NCBI GenBank assembly: GCA_963930655.1 | Contig: OZ005612.1 | Coordinates: 4,221,001 to 4,285,000, forward strand | Direction: 5' to 3' | Source of the DNA: Myrica gale | Taxonomy: Eukaryota; Streptophyta; Magnoliopsida; Fagales; Myricaceae | Length of the DNA stretch: 64,000 nucleotides | In this document: positions 1-12,400 of the stretch, piece after piece | How positions within the stretch are numbered: position 1 is the first letter of the stretch | Layout of the letters: every line of letters begins with the position of its first letter | Notes under the pieces: model-generated | Databases searched by the model: none | Seen by the model: the letters and a program-made list of their open reading frames with translations, nothing else | Told to the model about the DNA's origin: nothing | Position numbers and translations under genes: made by a program

Positions 1-258
1 TCGTAATGTTATCTCCATAAAAAAGCCAACGAAATCTTGTGGGATGTTACAATGTTGAAAAAAAGAAAGATATGCTTTTGTATGTATAGTATCTGTAGCT
101 GTTTTTATCTCGAGTGTTATATCGTGTACACGGGAGTTGCAATGGAATGATCATGAAAAAAGTTTACAGTAAGTCAGCATTCCAATTTCACGCCTGGTAA
201 GGAAAAACAAGAGAGAGGGGTGGGGGTTTGGAATTTCTCATCAAATATATACAGCAAA

Positions 259-811
259 TCAAGGAGGCTTTTGACCTATAACATTACCATGGGGATCATA
301 GTTACAATTGATGAACGTGTCCAGTGGACTCCTACATACTACCTTTGCACAACCGACCTTGGAGCTTTGCCTCCAGATTATCTGAGTATAGTGCAGGCAA
401 TCTCTGTTCTGCGTACAAGAATTGGTTTCAGGGTTGTAGTAACTTCTTTCTGCAGCCCATGCCTCCACAGCATCAGCTGGTTCCCAATCTTTGCCACTTC
501 CCCAGAAGAGATTCTCGCCGTAGTTGCTATTGGAATGAATCAAAGCGCAGTCTCCCTGACGCTGGTTCGCCCACCAAGAAGCATAATTGGCAAGTTTTTT
601 GCTCCATTGAAGAGAGGGAGCCCGAGCTTTGCTCTTATAGTGTTGTGGGGTGTCAGATATTGCTGGACTGTGCTTCGAGGAGCGGACTTTAGAAGGCGTC
701 TAGAGAGAAGTTGGGAGGAAAGTTCAGGGGTCGAGAGAGAGAAGGAAAAGAAGAAGACAGAAGGAAGAGAGTTCCAAATAAGCAACGAGAAAGGAAGGTT
801 CTGATATCCAT
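259..811 (-). pseudogene. PR-1-like (CAP/SCP domain) secreted protein gene, broken by two frame shifts
   Basis: PR-1 proteins are small secreted CAP-domain proteins linked to defence and sterol binding. The last 94 codons (543 down to the stop at 259) read cleanly: the GENLFWGSG block, CAP signature 1 (HYTQIIWR), and signature 2 (FINCNYDPHGN) just before the natural C-terminus GQKPP. The upstream half is in other frames. An ATG at 811 opens a signal-peptide-like stretch (MDIRTFLSRCLFGTLFLL) that stops at about 692. The segment with QQYLTPHN and RAKLGLP is in a second frame, and KLANYASWW plus everything after it is in a third. The first break lies at about 690-740, the second in a CT-rich run at about 609-618. 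The 553-nt span equals about 184 codons, a normal PR-1 length, and no intron is needed. It is either a young pseudogene or carries two sequencing errors. Confidence 0.8.
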
Positions 812-870
812 GAGGGAAGTAGAGAGACTGCGTTGGTTTAAGTTGATGGAGATTAGGAGCTAATCTATGG

Positions 871-878
871 TTATATAG
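871..878 (-). promoter_or_regulatory. TATA box of the PR-1-like gene
   Basis: On the minus strand the sequence reads ctatataacc about 60 nt upstream of the ATG at 811, a normal place for a plant TATA box with a short leader. Confidence 0.4.
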
Positions 879-1311
879 ATATCTCAAGTGTAATATCATA
901 TGCCAAAGAGGAATCATTTCACATGATGGGAGCTCCATGTTGACGGACTTTGGGTTGTAAAACATGTTAAGGAATGTGATTGGGAGAATCCAGCGAGGGA
1001 TTAGGGAATATTAAATAGAAGGAAAAATGTTCATTTGAGAGGCCGGTCTGACATCTTAACTAACAAAACCGCTTCTAATCATTTGACTAACATAATTAAC
1101 TGACAAGTGAGATGTTATTGATGACGACTGGATTTTTTCTTTTTTTTAAAAATCTTTTATAATCCCTTGTTGGTTTCGGCAATCCACACATTTCCCGCTA
1201 GCAACAGATGCATTGTGTAATTACTAGGAAAAAGGGACAGAATATGTAGCATTTCAGTTTTTATTTTTTTATTTTTTTTTGTTTGATAAAAAAACTAGGA
1301 AAAAAATATTT

Positions 1312-2179
1312 TTTTTTTTAGGCATAAGTAGCATATGTATTGATAATAAGATCAAGGAGGTTTTAACACCTCAGGAGGCTCTAAAAGGCGAACCAGACAC
1401 TCCGAAGAGCCGGCGGGGCAACAAGCAAACGGACCGTAAGGCCCTACAAAGTCCCTGAAGGGACGGATATGTCACGAATGGCAGAAAGACCTCAGAAGGC
1501 AGCAAATACAAACTAATATGCCTAAAAACATGAAATATATAACACTCAAAGCACCACAAGCCGTAAACACATCGGCAAACAAAAAACACATAATTAGAAC
1601 ACAACAAGCCCTAAACAATTGGGCAGGCCCAAATGGGATTATTGTGGCGGCGGAGGCGGCGGCGGAGGAGGAGGTGGCGCGTGGTGGCGAGAAGACGATA
1701 TCCACGGCCCGGGATAGACGGAACAAGCCACAGAGGTTAGATCCGGGGAGAAAAACGGAGGCGGAGCAGCGGAGGGTGCCTCACACGCGACCCCAAGCAC
1801 CTGCGCGTCAGATCCATGCGCCGCGCGTGGGGCGAAACGCTCCGTCGGATCGAAGCCGGAGGAGCGGCGCTGCAACGGCCTCGATGAGCTGATTGCACCC
1901 AACAGGCGCATGTGTGTCGAAAGCCGATGAAAAACGTCGTTCGCCGCTTGGAAGCCACCTGCCAAAAACAACCAAAAACCAAACCAAACGACCACCAACA
2001 CCGGCCAAACCAACCAGCTAGGAGGAGAGGGGAGAGGGAAGGAGGTGGGGAAAAGGAAAAAGGAGGAGGGGGTGAGGGAGCCGGAGCTCCCCCCTCCTCC
2101 GTAAGGAGACGTTCGGTGAGGAGAGAGCAGAGAGCAGAGAGAGAGTTTGGGGGGGTTCTTTTTCACAGAGACGTTCTTC
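1312..2179 (-). mobile_element. GC-rich non-LTR-type retroelement flanked by a target-site duplication
   Basis: This 870-bp island is much richer in GC than its surroundings. It is flanked by imperfect direct repeats of AACTAGGAAAAATATTT (left about 1285-1311, right about 2180-2198, differing only in A-run length). A T-run (1309-1319) follows the left copy, which is the 3' poly(A) of an element inserted in minus orientation. The minus strand is open for 175 codons from 2166 to 1639 with a run of prolines near its end. No reverse transcriptase is present. It looks like a non-autonomous or internally deleted LINE that kept its GC-rich 5' region. The transposon family is inferred, not recognised. 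Confidence 0.55.
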
Positions 2180-2317
2180 GATAACTAGGAAAAATATTTG
2201 TATGTATATAGAGCCTGCCTATCTATCAAAATTAAAAATTTATACGAAAAAATGCAGTAGCATTAGTTCGGAGATAAGTAGAGAAAGATTCAAAGTAACA
2301 GTTATAATTTTAAAATA

Positions 2318-2837
2318 TTATTAATTACAATTATTCCTTTCAAACTATCACTCAATTCTCAAATAGTCTCACTAACTTTAACCCATTGCAACTCGCCCTC
2401 ACAAACTATACTTCTCGTTGCGATTTCATCTCTCAACCTGTTGAGGTTGTTATATCGAACGTTTTTGTCCCACGTAAACGAAACGTTACCTTCTTTTTGC
2501 TTAAAATAAAAATTTGATCAGTTCGATTCTAAGAGAGTAATCTTTTTTTAATAAAAAAAAACTAATTACATATTATGTTTTTGCTCTACAGATTGCCAAA
2601 AGCACTGTAGAAGACTATGGAAGAATCAAATGAAGGTAAAATTATCTTTTCACGTAAGAAAAAAAGTCACGTATCTATTACGTGGAATAGAAACAGTTCG
2701 ATATAACAATTCTAGTCAGTTGAAAGATGAAATCATAATGATAATTATAGTTTATGGGAGTGAATTGCAATGAGTTAAAGTTTGTGAGGATATTTGAGAA
2801 TTGAGTGATAGTCTGAGGAAGAAATTGTAATTAACCC
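2318..2837. mobile_element. Mutator-type MITE with long inverted arms and a 9-bp target duplication
   Basis: The first and last ~150 bases are inverted copies of one another: the left arm starts around TTAATTACAATT and the right arm, on the other strand, starts GGGTTAATTACAATT, with both continuing through ACTATCACTCAATTCTC. The 520-bp unit is bordered on both sides by TTTAAAATA (2309-2317 and 2838-2846). Nine-base duplications are the mark of Mutator-like transposition. It has no coding capacity. Confidence 0.75.
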
Positions 2838-2846
2838 TTTAAAATA

Positions 2847-3751
2847 AACATTTAAGGAATAAGATTTAGCCACCAAACCGATTAGTCATTTTGACTCACA
2901 TGCCTCACTAACTATATGAGGTGGCCAAATCCTGACCCTTAAATTTTCATTTTCAAATCACAACCGTGACATTGAATGCGTTTCACAATCTTTATTAAGA
3001 CCGAATTCTTTCTCCAGCTGAAAATATTCAAGACTTCTTTGAAAAAGTTCTTTCATAATTTTGGGATACAGAATTGTAGGAACTGGTTAACGTGCATGTC
3101 AAGAAAGTACTCTAAAAGAAACACAAAGAACGATACATGACTCAATTTTCACCCAATTACAACTAAATCTATGAAGTTCAGTGTATCCGTAGCCATATGC
3201 TGTGCTAAGCTTTTACATACAATCTATGCGTTCCAAATTACCTATTTTTACACGAGTAAAAAATCCCAAGCAGCACAGCAGATCATATCTCTCACTGCAA
3301 TGACAATTTGCCCACGGAAATACAAATTCCGGAATGTATCTAAATTGATCCCTACAATTCCAGTTTTTCTATATTCTTTCCAAAACAAAAAATTGTAGAT
3401 AAAAGCTTGTACAGAAAATAAAATATATATGCATCAACATAAATTCCAGAGTTCCTACTTATATCCATGTAAGTTCTAGTACCTCGTTTCTGGCTAATGT
3501 AAACTCCCTTTCTCCAGTGCCTCAGAAACCCATATCCAACATATGTGCAGTTAATGGCTCTTATATTAACAATCTAGGATCACTGTGTATGTCCTGCTTT
3601 ATCTCATTTTTCAAAAACGCGGCAGAACAATCTCCTTCAAAATGCTGAGGGTTGGAATTGCTTTCCTTGGAAAGACGAAATTAGCAATACCTGTTGTGCT
3701 AGCAGTATAATATTTTATTGCTCCCATGGGAAATGTACATGTAATCTATCA
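2847..3751. other. Intergenic stretch and 3' flank of the PWWP gene; no gene seen
   Basis: AT-rich sequence without a convincing ORF, repeat or RNA gene. The part nearest 3752 must contain the 3' UTR of the minus-strand PWWP gene that stops there. Confidence 0.5.
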
Positions 3752-6700
3752 CTAACTTCTGTCCACATCGCCATTCAATAAAACCGCATTACTAGCTGCT
3801 TTTGATGGCGGCCTATTGATCTTCTCGAGTAACCTACTGAATACTAATTTAACAGGTATGCAAGCTACTGTAGCGGGCCCAGATGATTCTGACTTTAGCA
3901 ACCCATCCATTTGAATACTATCACTATCTTGTATTGACTTGATACTAAAAGTCTGCTCCGTTGCTATTGAAGACAGAGTTCTAGTTTTCTGACTAGCGGA
4001 TAAGCTTACTTTCTTTAGTGGCTTTCTCAAAAACTTCTTGTCAGTTGGAGGCCGAGGAATGTGGGGAAGGTTACTCCTCTCCAGGTTTGCCTTATGAATG
4101 AAATTCCCTGCATTTAATTTCTTTAATGGTGGTCTCCTTTCTTGATCAACACGAGGAAGATCATTGGTAACTTCATCGCCATCCAGCGCAGATGATAAAT
4201 GAGGTCGCGGGACCCGAAAATTTGCAGTTCTCCTTGCAGTCCTCCAAGCTGGCTGAAGTGCTGTATTTTCATTGTTAACTTCAATGCCAAAATCAACTGT
4301 AGAAAGAAGAGTTTCAGCTGAGCCATCTTCTAGGGCTTCAATTTGAATGGGGTGCCCTATAATTGCCTTCCCATTCAATTTGCTCATCAAAGAAACAATA
4401 GGGACAGGCTCTTTTTGATAGCTTGCCTGGACCTTCAAATCCACATTGACCAGCATGGATCTCGGTCTCCCACTGAAATGCTGATGGGCATCAAAATATG
4501 GATCAAAACGCTCCCCTTTAACGCCCCAATATCCTCTCCAAGAAGAAGACTGATCTTCCCATGTCAAGTCATCCCAATCATCTAGATTACGACCACTACT
4601 ATTCCGACCCCTGGATGCAGCTCTCGATGTTGAGGAGTATCTATTGTCCAATCTTACTCTCTGATTGCCAAATTCCCTTTCATCTACCTCTTCATCATCA
4701 TCCTCATCATCATCATCATCAACACTATAATCAAAATCATCATCTCTACGAACACTCAAACTCTGCCTCAATGTTCTTTGCCTCAAACCACTTCCCCGTT
4801 CTTCAGGATGCGTTCCATGGATGAAACCTTTTCGATCACTTGCATCCAGAGATCTTTTTGTAAGATTGCGGATATTCCTTTTACCTTTCAACCGCCATTT
4901 GGACATTGAATCATTAGCAGAAACATGGTCATGGAGATAATGGTGAGACATGTCACCCAAAAATGCTGACCCATCATGCTCCTCGGTGCTCATGCTTCCA
5001 TGATCTTGTGCTTTAGATCTTCCCAGTGCATTCCATTCTGCGTTTGGAGTTACAACAACATCAAAACAGCAGAAACATCAGAGGTTGATAAGGGGACAAA
5101 AATAAAGTAGGCAAGCCATAGTGATGCAGGAAATCACAAAAAAAATATACCTCTACACCATAATGGCCAACAAATGGTCTGAGAAAACCCAAGCAGCCAT
5201 GTACAACTACCAAGAACAAATAACATGAACCATTTTCAAAAACTCCAAGTGTGAGCCCAAAATCATCGGTACAAAGAGAACACCAAGAGAAAGTAAATAT
5301 GAAGATAAACATAGCTGATTTACATCCTTAGTTCCACTACATCCACAGAGAACAATTCATCTTCAAAAAGAGTGGGCATGAATCAGAGGCCATTGGCTTG
5401 AATCCCAATCGTTCACCAAAATAATGGCAACAACATATTCACAAGCCTTAGAATTGACTCCAGATTATACTCAGAAATAGAATGCCTCTAATCCCCAATA
5501 CCAACACACCAGGCCTCTGAACAATACCTGCGGAGTTAGGTTGTAATATTTCACCCAAGCAATCAGAACAAATACTACACAGTTATCACAAGGCCAACTG
5601 TACAATACCATTCATGAGAACTACAGGTAAAAGCCCAAGATGCTTCTATTTGAAAGACAAGGCTTACATATCAGGACCACAGAGAATAACAACCTTAAGG
5701 AAAGCACTCCAACACCCCCCCCCCTCCCCCTCTCTTCTCTTCCCTTTCTCACTTCCCCAGTTAAACCAATAAATAAATAGTTAAAATCATAAGTCCAGGC
5801 AATCTCTACACCCAGCCAAACAAATACATGTTCAGCTCCATTGTACACGATCAGCCCCTACTTGGAACAAAAATACAATGGCATAGATATCAAACATGTT
5901 TTCTGCAAAGGACCCTGAACTGCTGGGACATCTCTGTCAAGACGCAGCATAAATTTACCCTTGACCTTTTGAACTTCCAAACGACCAAGAGCCTCCAGAT
6001 GTGTTTCCAATCCCAATGTCAAACAAATTTAACAAGTCCAAAAATGGAAGGCCGGAGAATTATGCTCTTTAGTTTAAAAAATTATTGCGATCTTCAATGC
6101 TTCCAATCACAACTAGCTTTCATGTCCAAAATGACCAATCCCTATCCACAGCAATGCAGTTGCAAGCTCCTGTAAAGGTAGAACTCCTCATCTTTTGGAC
6201 CATTTTTCCTGAGCTATTAAATCTAGATAATGAAAATTTATTCATTACATCTATCATTTCTTAGTAGGGAAAATTGGCTCAAGTTGAACCAAGTCATTAG
6301 ACCTGTTTAAATGCTAAGTTTCTAAAAATCTCTCTGCCTACAGATGTTACAATAAAATTGAGCAGGCAAAGCAGTTTTTCCACCAGAAGGAATGGTGTTA
6401 GCAATACACAAATATCCGCATATAAAAGAACAGAAAAGGCATCTGATCAAAATTACCGAACAAATCTGCAACACATAATAGAGCAAAAACTTCTCAGAAT
6501 AAACTATTTGGAGATTTCGGTGGAAACTGGATTGCATGTTTTCCATTTCACTGTTTTTCAAACATACTTAGGTCACACTCTCAATGTAATGGATTGTCCA
6601 TCCTTGCATTGGACGGGGAAGCAAATGGGACACAATCAAGTACTAAGACACTGCTATTAAACAAGATGGATAAAATTCTCTAACTCCTGGGAACTACTTA

Positions 6701-8390
6701 AAAACTGCTTGCAATACAGCGATATGTAGCCATTTATATGCAAAGAACAAAAAATCCCCAGTAATTTACCAACATAAAGTGTCGGTTACATGTATGAAAC
6801 AGTTTAAGATAATTACAACAGAAAAGAGATACCAAATCTTCCAACTGGTCAGCCATCATCAGTGAGCATCAAACAAGTGATCGATTGAAGATATAAAGCA
6901 CTGAACCACATTGATTAACCAAGTGTTGACATGTAGATATAATCAGAGATGGACAAGAGAAAAGAAATTATAAATAGCAAGACTTATACCTGATAGTAAA
7001 GTCGTCCCTTCATCCATATCTGGTTCCGTCTTGGAAGAATCGGACTCAGACTCAGAAGAATCAGTTTCGGAAGAATCAGATTCAACATCTTCCGTAAAAC
7101 CAGATGAGTTCTCTTCAACCAAAGAACCAGGATGAGGAAGGCGGTTACCCAATCCAAAATGGGAAGCTGGCATCTCAATCTGGCTTCGAGAGGTTTCACT
7201 GTAATCCAGAGAATCGCTAGGCTCCGCTGTCAAGTAGACAAATTTACTTCTCTTCGCCCGGGAAGTAGCTCCAGTCTGCTCCACTCCTGAGATAAAAGTA
7301 GAAACAGGACTACAGTCAGGCAGCAATTAATGAGACTCCTAGTTTTCCGGTAATCTGGAAAACTTGAACAGCAGTGCTTATCACATCCCTCACATGATCT
7401 TTTCCTTTTGTGCAAAGAATATTACCATTTGTGTGAGTTGCATTTCCCATGCTAGGAACACCGCCACTAGGAAGAGCATCAGCATGATGATCAGCTGTAG
7501 GTTTCCGAGAGCCATTTGACGCAACAGAATATGAGAGCTTTTGTTTGGAAGGGGTAATCCTGAGACCGAAATCCTGCAAGCCTCTCATCCGAGGTACCAT
7601 TTCAGAATGATCATCCTCCCCACTTAGTTGATTTCCATCTACAGCTTTCTGTACAGAAAGTGAACCGCGATATGCTTCAAGTCCGCCACGAACCTGATGT
7701 AAATTTGAATTTCCAAGTTTTCTATTATCATCTCCAAAACTTTCTGAACAGTTAACCAATCTTTTTTTCATACCAGCAGATGATTTGCCGTTTGTGCAAT
7801 CAGAATCTACACCAGGCTTTCCTTGTTTTTCTAAAAGTTGTTTCTCAAGTTCAAGTGCATGAAGAATAGCATCTTCTCGACGTGCATATTTCTCTCTTTT
7901 CTTTATTGGCATGCCCTGAGAGGCTTCAGCTTTCTCAATACAATCATCAAACTCACCACACCTAAATGCTTTCACTCGCTTGGATTTCTCTAAATTGTAC
8001 CAATCCCTGAGAGAAATACCAGAAAAGGGTTTCATAAATATCAGAGTCGGTGCAAAAGAACAGCCATGGCTATAGAAGCCACAAGAGTTTGGAACACTGG
8101 TGAAGAGTAAGACTTTCTTCCAATTTACATCTTTTCTAAACACGCAATAACCATAGTATGTTAAGAATTTCCAAAAGAAACTGACATTCTACTATGTGGT
8201 GTTTTTCTATCCAACCACATGTCAGAGCACTTCAAGCTCTTCAATGATATAAACAACCATCATAAGAAAGTATGGTGCATTTCACACATGAGCAATGACA
8301 ACAAAATTATCATTTGAGGCTGGTTGCACAACCTACACAACTATGTCACTAGGTAGTTGTTTTGCAAGTTTTTCACTGCAGAGAACTAAA

Positions 8391-8424
<34 letters not shown>

Positions 8425-9809
8425 AATAATAATAATAAAGCAAGAAAAAGAAGAAAACAACAAAGAAAGAAAAGGGGGGGGAGAGAGAGAAAGTGGGAAA
8501 TAAAAAACCTGGTACTAGAGACTGGATGGGACGAAATAGATGAAAGTCGATGCAGCAAAAACTAAGGGAAAAGAACACAAACAATCAGACAAGCCAAGCA
8601 AACTACCAAAACACATTAGTCGTATGAAACAAAAGAGCAATAGCTGGGATGTACCTCCAAGGTGCTAGGAACCAAGTCTCAGGAAAAAAGTTAAAAATCT
8701 CACACAAAAGATTATCTCTGGTTTTTTACTAGAACATGTTGATACAAAATAAGGTTCTCAAAGATAAAAGGAAATATATTGATTTCTTTCCATGGCTTGG
8801 GAATTGCTTGTGAAAAAAAATAAACGGATTAACTAACAAATAAGAATGGTAAAAGAATTGCCTCTTAAAAATATGACCAAAAGCACTTATAAAAAAAAAG
8901 ACCAAAAGCAACAGTGTCCGTAGTCATGTAAATCACAGATACATGGTTCGAGCCTTTTCCATGTATTGAGGACTGACCAAGAGGTGCGTCCCCACCCCCC
9001 AACAACCACCACCTTTCTCCCCTTTTTTGTTTGGAGGATGGTTCGTGGTAATTCTTCCATTTCCAAGTAGCATGGCATTTCACACGCCACAAACTGGCCA
9101 AAAGATCACGTCTTTCAATGCCATGCGAGAAGTTCTATGCATGCACATATCTCCTCAAGTTGTGTGCTCTTCATACAAAGTAGAGCATGATGATGAGCTA
9201 CCCTGGCAGTTTAACTAAAGATGCCTGCTCTAGGTCATCAGTGAGGTTATTTGAGAGGACTCCAATATGTGGTGCTTGTTTTGACAATTATACAAAGAAC
9301 GCTAACTGCAATTAAGCATCAATTTTAGTAAATAAAAACTGACTGTCTCCCCACGAAATCTTGGTTTGTAACCCATGCACACTTGTGGATGGACATATCT
9401 GAATCCAATGACCAATGCTCCAATATACGAAAAGAAAAAAATGGCACAGCCACCATTAACAACCATTTCTCGGGAGCAATCAAAATATTTCCTTTCCCTA
9501 GAATGAAGTCAAGGATATTAACTTCATTACGTTACCTACGAACCCAAAAGAGCATTATCGCTCACCAACTTAGTTATACCATAACAACATAATCTTTCAC
9601 TGCGTGAATACGATCTGAAATGCATAATATGACATATTTACCGTCATCCAATTGTGATTAATTCGTAGCACCCAAAATGAACAACCACAGCAATTGCACA
9701 GAAATCCATTGCAGCATGAAAATCTTACAATTTTTCCACTAAAAAAAATCCCTAGTACAAAAAGTACAATATTTGCTGTATAAAGATTTAGATCCGCCCC
9801 GGATGGAAG

Positions 9810-9841
<32 letters not shown>

Positions 9842-10030
9842 TACACACACGCTAGCGTCTTCCCTTCCGAGAAGTTTGACCGGAGTGCCAGAACGCGGAG
9901 ACGTGAGATGTGACGCCGCAAGCTCCTCGGGCCCCAGTATCTTCCCCGGCCACCACGACCCGTTCCTCCTCCTCACCCACACAATCGATCCGGGGCTGCA
10001 CCCTGCCGGGCCTGATCCCTCACTCTCCAT
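3752..10030 (-). CDS. PWWP/Tudor-like chromatin protein (relative of Arabidopsis AT3G21295/AT1G51745)
   Basis: Four exons join to 781 codons without a stop: 9849-10030, 7426-8006, 6990-7286 and 3752-5037, all with GT/AG borders and matching phase. Residues ~15-61 plus the start of exon 2 form a PWWP-type domain (IVWVRRRNGSWWPGKILG, then SPRSGTPVKLLGREDAS and DWYNLEKSKR), a fold that reads methylated histone tails. After it come a Lys/Arg/Glu-rich helix (KKREKYARREDAILHALELEKQ), a Ser/Glu/Asp-rich tract in exon 3, and in exon 4 the conserved WQLKGKRNIRNLTKR-like block (here WRLKGKRN) plus a run of about 13 acidic residues. The product should be nuclear. Introns 1 (1.84 kb) and 3 (1.95 kb) hold no other gene. 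Family identity is firm by recall; the biochemical role of this subfamily is little known. Confidence 0.88.
8392..8438. repeat. (CAA)n(TAA)n microsatellite in intron 1 of the PWWP gene
   Basis: About ten CAA units followed directly by about six TAA units. It is intronic and explains the poly-Asn/poly-Leu artefact ORFs in this place. Confidence 0.9.
9812..9846. repeat. (GA)n run just inside the intron 1 donor of the PWWP gene
   Basis: About fifteen GA units ending next to the splice donor at 9848. In the minus-strand transcript it reads as a (CU)n tract directly after the gtgtgtat donor. Confidence 0.9.
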
Positions 10031-10041
10031 ATCTCTGACAC

Positions 10042-10065
10042 ACTCTCTCTCTCTCTCTCTCTCTC
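10042..10065. repeat. (CT)n run in the 5' leader of the PWWP gene
   Basis: About eleven CT units starting 12 nt upstream of the ATG at 10030. In the transcript it is a (GA)n leader, a common feature of plant 5' UTRs. Confidence 0.9.
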
Positions 10066-10169
10066 CCCTCTCTGGCTCTGTCTGAGTCTCTGTCAGGATC
10101 AGCCACCGGCAAAGAAGAAACGGATGATTCGAGAACTGGTATATCTGGATGATCCGATATGGGGAATAC

Positions 10170-10184
10170 GGGTTAGGGTTAGGG
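10170..10184 (-). promoter_or_regulatory. Telo-box (AAACCCTAA-type) upstream of the PWWP gene
   Basis: The minus strand reads CCCTAACCCTAACCC about 140-155 nt before the ATG, with a further AAACCCTAG-like motif near 10225-10237. Telo-boxes are frequent near start sites of growth- and translation-related plant genes; a function here is inferred. Confidence 0.45.
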
Positions 10185-10918
10185 ATTCCATTTCATCAGA
10201 TTTGGGGATTTTTCTTCGTTTTCATTTCTAGGGTTTTCAGTTTCCAATTTTTGACTCTTTCTATAACTCGGCCTCTGTAGCCGTGTGAGTTGGGTGTAAT
10301 TTGGTGGGTTGGGGCGGTGGGTTTGGAAAACGTGAGCGGAGTGTTGCATCGGCGAGTAGCACGGACTTCGGGTTTGGGCGAGTAACTGGCGGAAATTGGA
10401 TCGCTGCGTGCAACGCGTGGTCCACGGTGCACACTCCTTCACAGCTAAGAGTTGAAAAACATGGGCTGGGCTGTGTTGCGATGCAAATGATTTTAAGCTT
10501 AATTATTGATAGTCACTTTTAATAAATTAGTGTCAAATTTTGAACAGGTCCATTTACATTAATTGCCCAACAATATGAACTAAATTTGAACATTTTAGTA
10601 CGTAAAGACTTTTAAAAATATTTTAATTTTTTTAATTATAAATAATACAACATATTTTACGATTATTTTTTAGTACTAGACATTATAACAAACAGTGAGT
10701 TGATACGAATATATGTCATGCTTCAAATTTTTCATTAATTTGTTATACAGGAAACAAATTTAATCAGGATTATGACCCTACCCATATTGAATGATTTAAT
10801 TATGAGAAAATATACAACAAACTTTACACAGAGAACAATTAATGTGATATATAAGTTGTGTTCTTTCTCTATTTGGAGTATGGACCATTCAATTTTAGTA
10901 GGAATTTAGAAGAATCTA

Positions 10919-11098
10919 GGGTGCGTTTGCACCAAAAATTTCACAAAATATTTCACCAACTCACAATAAAATAATAAAATATAATATATCTCTCTCCTAT
11001 CAAAAAATATAAAAAATTATCTATCTCTTCACTTTTTCACTAAACCCAATACCAACACTAAATCCAATACCAAAAATTTTTCAACACAAACATAACCC
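10919..11098 (+). mobile_element. Short MITE, family A (GGGTGCGTTTG end), forward copy
   Basis: Starts GGGTGCGTTTG and ends with the inverted form AAACATAACCC. The interior shares the block around ATCTCTTCACTTTTTCACTAA with copies at 11341, 41187 and 49835. Superfamily was not determined. Confidence 0.55.
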
Positions 11099-11275
11099 TA
11101 ATCTCATCAAATTGAATCAAACGCCTTACTCTTTTTCTTTTTCTCTTTCTTTTTTCTTTTTTTTTTTGACAATTTTTAGTGAACCCATTAGAGATAAACC
11201 TTAAAAAATAAATGAAAGATTAGTACACTAATTTTAACCATTGACAAACAATACAACAAATAAATATTTTCTTAG

Positions 11276-11793
11276 GGTATGCTTGCAAACTAAAATTTTG
11301 ATCAAAATTATTCCCATTCCAAATTTGTCTTCTTCAAACTGGTGGATTTGTTTTGTAAAATTTTTGTGTTGTTAAATTTTAGGTATTGGGTTTAGTGAAA
11401 AAGTGAAGAGAGAGGTAATTTTTTATATTTTTTGTAGTGAAAAGTAATGATTTGATGAGGGAGAGATATATTATTTTGTAATATTTTATTGTGTTAAAAT
11501 TTTAGATAGTGTAAAAATTTACAATGCAAACACAATCTGAATTGAATTCAATATTTTGTCAAGAAAATAATTTCAAAAAAATTCAAAATTATATCTCTCT
11601 TCCAATCATATCATCTTTTTTTCACGACAATAAACATAAAAAAATCTATCTATCTTCACTTTTTTTTTATCAATTCTCATAAAATTTTATTTCTCACTAA
11701 TATTCTCTCAAAATCTAATAAAACTCTAATCTACCTCAATTTTCACAACATTCCTAAACTTTCTAAAAAAATCTTGGTTTGCAAACATAACCT
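11276..11793. mobile_element. MITE with TTAGG-type ends, containing a nested family A copy
   Basis: The outer ends are inverted: left TTAGGGTATGCTTGCAAAC, right (other strand) TTAGGTTATGTTTGCAAAC. A reverse-orientation family A copy lies inside at about 11341-11536, so insertion was nested. Confidence 0.5.
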
Positions 11794-12135
11794 AATCTCA
11801 ATGAAGTCTTTAGTTTCGATTCTATTAATGATCTAATAAAAATGTAGTTTTTATTTCTGTGTTGTCCAATCCAAGTAGAAATTTTGGGAGCAAAATCTAA
11901 TAATTATCACTAATGAGAAAATTAAGGCTCTCTATTGCAACAAAATAAGGAGAAACAAAAATGGGTATATGAAAATGAAACCAAAAATTTGATGCCAATC
12001 CTTAAATAGAAAATTAAAAATATTCCAAGTGAAATGCATGACTTCAATGCACCACACATATCCATACGATTTAACTGATACGTAGGTTGGGTGAAATGAA
12101 GTTTCTTAGTTAGCAAAAATAAATAAATAAAATTG

Positions 12136-12286
12136 GTGCGTTTGTTTGTAAAATTTTATTAAAATTTTATGTTTGTGTTAAAAAAGAGATGTTATTAAAA
12201 TTGGCGAATGAGATAAAAATAAAATTAAAATTTTGAAGTGTGTTTGTAAAAGTAAAATTTTATTAAAAAATTTTGTTTAGTAAATG
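12136..12286. mobile_element. Small MITE-like repeat, family B
   Basis: Contains TTTGTAAAATTTTATTAAAATTT at one end and GTGTGTTTGTAAAAGTAAAATTTT near the other. A diverged copy lies at 34264-34434 in the corepressor gene. Confidence 0.4.
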
Positions 12287-12400
12287 CTATATTAATGAAC
12301 AATTAAAATGCATTTAGGTATTGGACACGTGTCTCTCGCGGGGATTTTCATCTGCCCAAAGGCCATAACGTCACACCAAACACCAACACATATGGTATCT

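Noticed and set aside
1639..2166. Long Pro-rich minus-strand ORF as a cellular protein gene
   Set aside because: It lies wholly inside a retroelement-like insert with target duplications; its open frame follows from GC-rich, stop-poor sequence.
8362..8565. Poly-Asn / poly-Leu ORFs on both strands
   Set aside because: They are translations of the CAA/TAA microsatellite in intron 1 of the PWWP gene.
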